From a virus: a DNA stretch of 23,231 bases. Both the position numbers and the translations under genes were made by a program. The first letter of the stretch is position 1. Each line of letters starts with the position of its first letter. The notes under the pieces were generated by a model. It did no database searches, was not told the DNA's origin, and was given only the letters and a program-made list of their open reading frames with translations. Of the stretch, positions 13,797 through 20,900 are shown piece by piece. The DNA is taken from IMG/VR virus record IMGVR_UViG_3300032092_002703, positions 1 through 23,231 of that record; one strand, given 5' to 3'.

Positions 13797-15767
13797 GTGG
13801 ATAGTTTTGACAATTACGCTAGGCTTGGCGCTGAGGTTTTAGCAAGTGCTCCTCCCGAGGAGAAAAAAGCTGTCCCCAGCAGATTTGTTGGACCGTTGCC
13901 GGAAGCGCCTTCGGCACCTGTCCAGGTAACTGCGGCTGAAGCTGCTCGGGCGATGGCCCGTCCTGCCATCGGCCCAATGCCAGATGAAATCACTCCTGAT
14001 GAATTAGAGAAAGCCGCAATGGCTGCCAAACTGATGGGGGCTGATGATTTGATTATCTCTAATTCAACCCCACAGACAGTTCGTAAGTTGGCTGCTGAAG
14101 CGGACAAGATGTCCCGAATTGCAGCAGCCCGAGCAGCATATCAGGAGAACCCAACTCAGTATGATATGAGCACCGCAAACAATTTGGATGGTGCTATCTC
14201 TGCTTGGGTCCACCAAAAAATGGGAGAGGTCGGTTCTCCTAATGCGCCTGCACCTACTGTGGTCGATCCTTTTGCAAAGGCGGCTGCACCCCAACGGAAT
14301 ACTCCCGCTGCCAGACCTCAACTTGGTAATTCAAATACCGGTTCTGGGTATGATGATTACACTCCGCCAGTGGGCCGTGCTTCTGATGGACCAGCTTCTG
14401 CTTCTCCACGTATGGCGGCCCGATCACGGGCAGCATCCCCCACATCTGCAATGCAAAATCAAGGACCTACTTTGGAACAAAATGCGGCTGGGGCCGCCAA
14501 AACTGGAACTCGGAAAAAACCTGGTTTCGATGAAAGAGTGGGTCGTGTAAGCCAAGAATCAAAATCGAATTATACGGACAGAACTCCTGGTATGCCCTTA
14601 CCCACAGTCAAAAAGCCAGCATTGCCTGCTAAGCCTGGGGATGTTCAATTCAGGTCAAACACTCCGGCAGACCGTTTTGAGGAGGCTGACCCCAACACTC
14701 GATATGTCAAGACGCAGGAGAACCCAGTCAGGGTTCGTCGGCGAACTGACCCAGAAATGGCAGATTTGGCCGCCCAAGAGTCTGAGAAGCGGAGAAGAGC
14801 TAATAACGTATTTGCAGGTATGAATTCAATGCAGGACATACTTGGTGCCGGCTCAGTTGGTGCTAGAAGTGCTCCTCGTGGAACCACACCCCCGCGCCAG
14901 CAAACTTCTGGAAGAATTTCCAATAGTCCGGGTAATTTGTATAGAAACACTCCCACATCTGCTCCTTTGAAAAATCCAATTAAGGTTGATATGAAGTCTC
15001 AACAACCTCCTAACAAATTCTCAGGAGTAACTCAAGCTACCAAAGGAAGACCGACCAGACCAAACGTCGAGGCTAAACCCAATGACGTAATGAAGATGCC
15101 TAGTGCTACTGGGGTATCCAAAAGAGAAAACAGGAATCAAGTTCCTGCTGGTGGGGTTGTCCGAGCAGCCAGCACCAAAGGAGTTGCAAAAACTTCTGCG
15201 GAAACTGCTTTGAAGGCGGCGCAAAATCCTAAATCGGTAAAAGAGAGAAACTTGCCTGCACGTAAGAACGCAATTCCAATGGGCTCATCCCCACCAGTCC
15301 AGAACCCCGCAATTCCCCTCAGAAAAGAGGGAGCCAAACAAAGGTCAGAGGCCGCATCCAAAGGGCTGAGAACTAGCCCTGTTTCCAATAAATCTGGTTC
15401 GCGTAATCCCGAAGACTATTTTGGACCTAGGACTAAGGAAGGAGATGAAGCAGCAAAAAAATATATGCCAAAACTCAGTCGAATAACTGAACTTTCAAAA
15501 ACACCAGAAGGTCAAAGACAATTGAGAGAAGAGAGAAAGAACTACAAAAACTCCCCAGAAGGAAAGGCAGAATTTGAAAAGTCTTCTCAAGAATATAACA
15601 GCCGACCATACGTAAAAGAATATGACAATAAAGTAGCTGAGTTGAAGCAAAAAAGAAGAAGTGGTGAAATTACACTTCGTCAATTCATGGATTTGAAGAG
15701 GGATGCGTCATCTGAAAAATTGAAAAAACAAGATGACCACATTAGTCGATTGAGAGGTCGCCAGTAA
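13797..15767 (+). CDS. Long disordered basic virion protein candidate (656 aa)
   Basis: Starts VDSFDNYARLGAEV (read MDSF...) and has a short helical N-terminal part, including an Ala-rich helix near residues 55-110. About 450 residues rich in Pro, Ser, Lys, Arg, Asn and Ala follow, with almost no hydrophobic core and many basic clusters (TKGRPTRPNVEAK, VKERNLPARKN). The last about 115 residues change to a charged helical end (SPEGKAEFEKSSQEYNSRP...). Codons become visibly A-rich from about 15,400. The composition suggests a flexible protein packaged with DNA or a linker in the ejection apparatus; no family is recognised. Confidence 0.75.
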   Translation: MDSFDNYARLGAEVLASAPPEEKKAVPSRFVGPLPEAPSAPVQVTAAEAARAMARPAIGPMPDEITPDELEKAAMAAKLMGADDLIISNSTPQTVRKLAAEADKMSRIAAARAAYQENPTQYDMSTANNLDGAISAWVHQKMGEVGSPNAPAPTVVDPFAKAAAPQRNTPAARPQLGNSNTGSGYDDYTPPVGRASDGPASASPRMAARSRAASPTSAMQNQGPTLEQNAAGAAKTGTRKKPGFDERVGRVSQESKSNYTDRTPGMPLPTVKKPALPAKPGDVQFRSNTPADRFEEADPNTRYVKTQENPVRVRRRTDPEMADLAAQESEKRRRANNVFAGMNSMQDILGAGSVGARSAPRGTTPPRQQTSGRISNSPGNLYRNTPTSAPLKNPIKVDMKSQQPPNKFSGVTQATKGRPTRPNVEAKPNDVMKMPSATGVSKRENRNQVPAGGVVRAASTKGVAKTSAETALKAAQNPKSVKERNLPARKNAIPMGSSPPVQNPAIPLRKEGAKQRSEAASKGLRTSPVSNKSGSRNPEDYFGPRTKEGDEAAKKYMPKLSRITELSKTPEGQRQLREERKNYKNSPEGKAEFEKSSQEYNSRPYVKEYDNKVAELKQKRRSGEITLRQFMDLKRDASSEKLKKQDDHISRLRGRQ

Positions 15768-15768
15768 G

Positions 15769-17904
15769 ATGCCACAGATTTTCCAGCCTCAAGTCCTCCA
15801 AGACCGTAATTACAATAACGTAAACGCGAACGGTGTTTTTCCCCAACTGTTTGCACAAGCAGCAGCACCTTTGGCGGCTGAGGCTGGAAAATTCATTGGT
15901 AAAGAGGTCTTTGGGTTTACTACTCCTCAAGAAGAACAGCAAGAGATTGCGAATGAGGAGGCACAGCGCAAGATTGCCACCGACCAGGTAATTGCTGCTC
16001 GTGGGATGTCCCCAGAACAACGGACTATTTTGAATGATAGGTTGAAGGCTTCTGGGAAGTGGACCGGTATTGACGACCCCGCGTTACAGGGAACGGCAGA
16101 CCAGGTTGATGAGACCGAGCAATACCGACGACGCAAACAGGAATTGGGTTATGACTTCAACACGGGCAAGTGGAACGAAGAACTCGACCCCTTCCCAGAG
16201 GTCAAGCTACCTTCTCAGCAACCCCAACAGCCTCGAATGGAGGGTTCGACAGTAGGTGAATTCACTTCTCCTACGTCGGACTTGATTTCGGCTGGCCAGT
16301 CCCAGCTTGAGTCCGGGGTAGCGGCAGATGCTGCGACCTTTGACTTCACCCAGGCAACCAACCCGGATTACCTCAGCACCTACCTTCCCCAGGTCAAGGA
16401 CAAGCTTCCTCCGCGTCAGATGAGCATTGAGGAACAACGTCGGGCCGGCTCCATTGCAGACAAGATGATGGCGCTTCGAGACAATATGAAAATTTTTCGT
16501 TCCCCGGAGTTGTCCAGTCCTGAGCAGATTGCACGAATTCACTCAACCGCCCGGTCGGTAGTTTCTGACATTGACGTGTTGGTGGATGGATACAACGATA
16601 CCCACAAGCCGAGCATTTCAATTTCAGCTTACCCGGGTGGGTCTCTTGGGGCTGTCCAGGACATCAACAGGTTAGCTGTTCTAACTTCAGCCCCTTTGCA
16701 AAACAGTATGACTCAGGGCCAACGAGATGCGGCTGCTAAGGAAGCGTCTGCAATTATCAATCGAATGCAAAAACTGTCGGCTTACCAACTCACCCAGTTA
16801 ACTGAATTAGGTAAGCGCATACCTCAGAACGAGGTTGCTGCAATTCTTGAACAAGACAAAGCTGGCAAGGCTTTGCAAATGAAAGCTCGTGAAATTGCCA
16901 ATGATGAACGTCAAACTTCGGTCAACTTGATGAATGCAAATGTCGGAGTTCAGCGCCTGGTGATGGAACAGAACGAGAACCTCTGGCGTAGAGGATTCGA
17001 TATGTCCAAACTGCAGGTTGACTATGACCAGAACTTGATCTCCCGTGAGCGAATTGCGGCTGACCTAGGGATTTCTAGTAATCGCAACGCAATTGAATAC
17101 CTAACTTTGCAAGAGTCAGCTTTGAATCACAAAATTCAAAATGAGTTGACTGCTCGTGATCAAGACTTGCGCTGGGCGACCGAACAACAGAAAGCACAAT
17201 TACGTGGTATGGGTAAAACAGCCGCCACCCTCCAGAACCAAAAACTAATTCAAAGTCAGATTGAGGCTGCTAAGCTTCTGGAAAACGCAGGGACTCCCAA
17301 GCAACGAGAAGCGGCCAATACCATCAAAGACAACATTGCAGATTGGGCTACTTTAACTGGGGCGTCGCTGTTGGCTACTGAAGCCAATAAACCTGGAAAT
17401 CTGCTGGCTCAGGGTTGGCAGGCTTTGACTTCTGCAGTGACCGGAAACAGGGCGGCAGCCGGCCCCACCACCCCAGGCCCAATTAGTAATTCACAAGGCC
17501 CTGCTATCTCTGAGCAAATCGCATCTGAATACAAGAACATCTTGGGGGAGTCTCTGCGAAACGGAACCCAACTGTCGATTGAATTCTACAATGCGGCTAA
17601 TCACATCAAGGCTCAGCGGGATGGTTCCGTTGCTTTAGATGATGGAGCTTTGGTCCCAAATGGGACTAAGGTGGTCCGCAATGGTAAGGTGGTGGAGTCC
17701 CGAGATGAAACCCTTCATAGCATTGCTAGCAAAGTATCCACAGCCACTATTCAAGGTAAGGTCACCAAACTGAGTATGTCTCAATTCCTCGACTTGGCAG
17801 CCCCAGGCGGGACTACTCTTGCTCAGGCTCTTCCTACGGCGGATGAGCGCAAACGGGCTTACCAAATCTACCTCAACAATCTGAATTCTGCAGGTGTCAA
17901 ATAA
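15769..17904 (+). CDS. Helical internal (ejection) virion protein candidate (711 aa)
   Basis: A 711-residue, almost entirely helical protein directly upstream of the transglycosylase-bearing giant, the place of T7 gp15. It starts with MPQIFQPQVLQDRNYNN and an amphipathic Ala-rich helix (FAQAAAPLAAEAGKFIGKE). It then has a long series of Gln/Glu/Ala helices, including a coiled-coil-like block at about 355-490. The end (SMSQFLDLAAPGGTTLAQ...) looks compact. There is no signal peptide or catalytic motif. GAGAGG lies about 11 bases before the ATG. Its stop overlaps the next ATG (TAATG), linking the two products. Likely part of the trans-envelope DNA channel, by inference. Confidence 0.7.
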   Translation: MPQIFQPQVLQDRNYNNVNANGVFPQLFAQAAAPLAAEAGKFIGKEVFGFTTPQEEQQEIANEEAQRKIATDQVIAARGMSPEQRTILNDRLKASGKWTGIDDPALQGTADQVDETEQYRRRKQELGYDFNTGKWNEELDPFPEVKLPSQQPQQPRMEGSTVGEFTSPTSDLISAGQSQLESGVAADAATFDFTQATNPDYLSTYLPQVKDKLPPRQMSIEEQRRAGSIADKMMALRDNMKIFRSPELSSPEQIARIHSTARSVVSDIDVLVDGYNDTHKPSISISAYPGGSLGAVQDINRLAVLTSAPLQNSMTQGQRDAAAKEASAIINRMQKLSAYQLTQLTELGKRIPQNEVAAILEQDKAGKALQMKAREIANDERQTSVNLMNANVGVQRLVMEQNENLWRRGFDMSKLQVDYDQNLISRERIAADLGISSNRNAIEYLTLQESALNHKIQNELTARDQDLRWATEQQKAQLRGMGKTAATLQNQKLIQSQIEAAKLLENAGTPKQREAANTIKDNIADWATLTGASLLATEANKPGNLLAQGWQALTSAVTGNRAAAGPTTPGPISNSQGPAISEQIASEYKNILGESLRNGTQLSIEFYNAANHIKAQRDGSVALDDGALVPNGTKVVRNGKVVESRDETLHSIASKVSTATIQGKVTKLSMSQFLDLAAPGGTTLAQALPTADERKRAYQIYLNNLNSAGVK

Positions 17905-20900
17905 TGGATGGATTAGAGAACGTCGGTAGTGAATACCAGTATGAAGCACTACCCTCCAGTGCATTTCCAGCAAAAGAAGAAGCCCCACAGAAACCGGCTG
18001 AGATTCCAACTGAGCCGGTCGTTTCTGATTTCAAACCACAAGCAGCCCCCACACAGTCACAAGCACCAGCGGCACCGGAGCCGAGTCAAGCGCCTGCTGC
18101 CGACGAAGATTGGAAAGTGAATTTAGGGCTTGAGATTGAGAAGCTCGCGAACCCAGCCAAATTCACCCCCCCGCAACAGGCTCAACTAGCAATTAATGAC
18201 CCTGAATTAGCTCAGGCACTTCAGGCGGATATTAGCAAGTTAGCACACAACACGGACTTGCCAGAATACCCTGCCCGGGCTCCCAACCCAAAGTCTTACG
18301 AACAGTCTGCGGCTGAAGCCCGTAATCAGGGCAAACCCGTAGAAGAATGGCAAAACGGTTGGCAGGTTCCGGCCCGCAAGAAGCTGGCTGAGTTGACGAA
18401 ATACGCCCAGGCTGGAGTCAATTTGAATGGGTTGCGAGAGCCCGTTCTAAATGGCCTCTACGACCTACACAGTTTGGCCAAACGCAATGGGTATGAATTA
18501 TCCATTGGGTCTGCGGCGGATAAACACGGTCCAGAGTCACATCACTTTGCAGGCAATGCTGTCGATGTGAATATCAAGAAGAACGGTGAATGGGCCGATG
18601 AGGACCCCAAAATTCTTGAATTGATGAAGAAGTGGGCTTGGCAGTCGCAATTCGCCACTCTCTATGATGAAACCCACGAATACGATAGCAAAGGCAGACG
18701 GGGCCGACATAAAGGAGGCAATGCTCATTTCCATCTTGCTTGGTATACGGACGCCAAGAACGCTCCTGGAGCATACCAATTCTTTGACCGTGACGAATCC
18801 AAAGAGAAAAAGGCTGTCCCACACCAGGGGGCTAAGAATCCAAAGTTCGCAGACGTGGCTCCATTTCTTAATTCACACGACCTGAAGACTCCGGTCGGCA
18901 AGACAATTCGAGTAGCTGAATTGGAACAACTCGACCCAGACATTTTTGCCAGGATGATTTCTACTGAATCAGACTTCAACTTCAAGGCAGTGTCTCCCGT
19001 TGGGGCTTTCGGCTATGCCCAGCTAATGCCGCAAACTGCAGCAGAACTAGCCAATCAGATGGGTGTCCCTGAAGCTGAATTACGTAACAACGAGATGCTC
19101 AATTTGAAAGCTGGTGCTCGTTACCTGAAGAATATGCTGACCAAGTTTGACGGTAATTACGCCCGTAGCCTGGCAGCATACAATATGGGTCCTGGAGCGA
19201 TGGAGGCTTTCCTCAATGGGAAACAATCCCTCCCCAGGGAAACCCGTGATTACGTCTACAAGATTCTCAAGGAAAAAGACCCACAGGTTCTCACGAGTGA
19301 AAAGGTAGTCGAGGAATACCTACGTAAGGGACTTGGCCCAAAGCTGGGTGCACAGAAAGCTTCCAATGAGGTATCCCTGTTCCCAGCCGAGGCTGCCCGT
19401 TCCTACTCCCAGCGGTTTGCTGAATTACTTAGAACTGCTCACGATACATTTGTCGGAGACGTTCCCAAAGGTGAGAAGTCTAACTTTAATTTAGTAGGAC
19501 GTGCATTAGAGCAAATCCCTGGACTGAGAGACAACAAGACCTTCCAAAACTACAACGCGGCTTTGGATTCAGCCTTTACCGCCAGAACGGGGGTATTCGC
19601 GGATATTCACAATATGCTCAGCGGGTTTGTCCATACGGCTACTCCTTTTCACATAATTCCCGACTGGAGAAAGCAAGCCCGTAAAGAAGGCGAAGTATTG
19701 ATGTCAGGGGTTATGGACGAAATGGGTCCGGGTCTGCCCGGTTGGTTGATGCGTGGCGACCGGCAATTGGTTACCTCTACCCTACCTTGGCTTGCGGGTT
19801 ATGCTGTTGGGTTTTCCAATATGCTCAAAGGGGCCCAACTACTCGGGACTGCAACAAAGAACGTCCCAGTGATTGGTGGGCTCTTTGCCGGTTTTTCGGA
19901 AGCGGCTGCAATGGAGGGTTCTGCCACTCCGATGATTACCCGATACCTGAATCACACACTCAAAGGCAAAGGAAATTTTGTTCGGGATATGGCGGCTCTG
20001 GGTGGGCTATTTACCACCAACGAAATTGGGACCGGCCTGGTCGAGTGGATGCAGAATTCAGTAGATGGAAGTGACACCAGAGATTTCAAAACGGCCGCTT
20101 GGGATTCAATCAAACACGGTATGGTTGCAGGAGGCCTGATGACCCTTGGGTCAATCGCCTTCCCAGCCGTGCTGCAGAGTGCGATGAGTGGGTTAGTCCG
20201 CAAGCCTGAGATGCTTGGGTCTGTAGCACAATTTATGAATTCGGGTTCTCCGGCGGTTCAGACTTTAAAGCGCACGGGTGTGGGAGCGGTGACAGCACCT
20301 GTAGTAGGTATGGGCTTTATCAATCCTATTGCTGATCTGCTTGGAATTGATATGGACCCGGGCTTGCGGGAATATGCCACCGTTGGTGCTGGGGCCGGAC
20401 TATTAGGCTCCGGTCTTAAGATGTATGGGGATGACATCCTCAAAAAGATGGGTGGAGCTAATTCACCAGTTATGCAAACCATCTCCCGCAACTTGGACAA
20501 GTGGTGGGGCAAGCTGGATGATGTTTACAAGAACTCGTTCACTGATTCAGCGATGAGTGCTGCAGAAGCAGTAATGCAGGCAGCCGAGAAACAAACTCGC
20601 CTGGCAAAGGCAAAAGTCTACTCCGGTAAAATGCGTCAGACTGCAGATGAGTTAGAGCCAATCGTTGCTGGTGCTGAGAGCACAATTCAAATGAAGCAAG
20701 CTGAATTACAAAAGGCCGAGCAACAGGTTCAAGCCGTCAAACAACAAGTCCAAGATATGCAAGCGCAAATGACTCCTGAACAACAGGCCTTTGCGCAGGA
20801 ATTCAGACAGCAGGCGTCTGAGAAGGCACAATTGGTTCAGCGTAAAGCACAGGTCGAGGAGCAGTTACAGCAAGTCGCTCAGAATCCGAATGCTCCCAAG

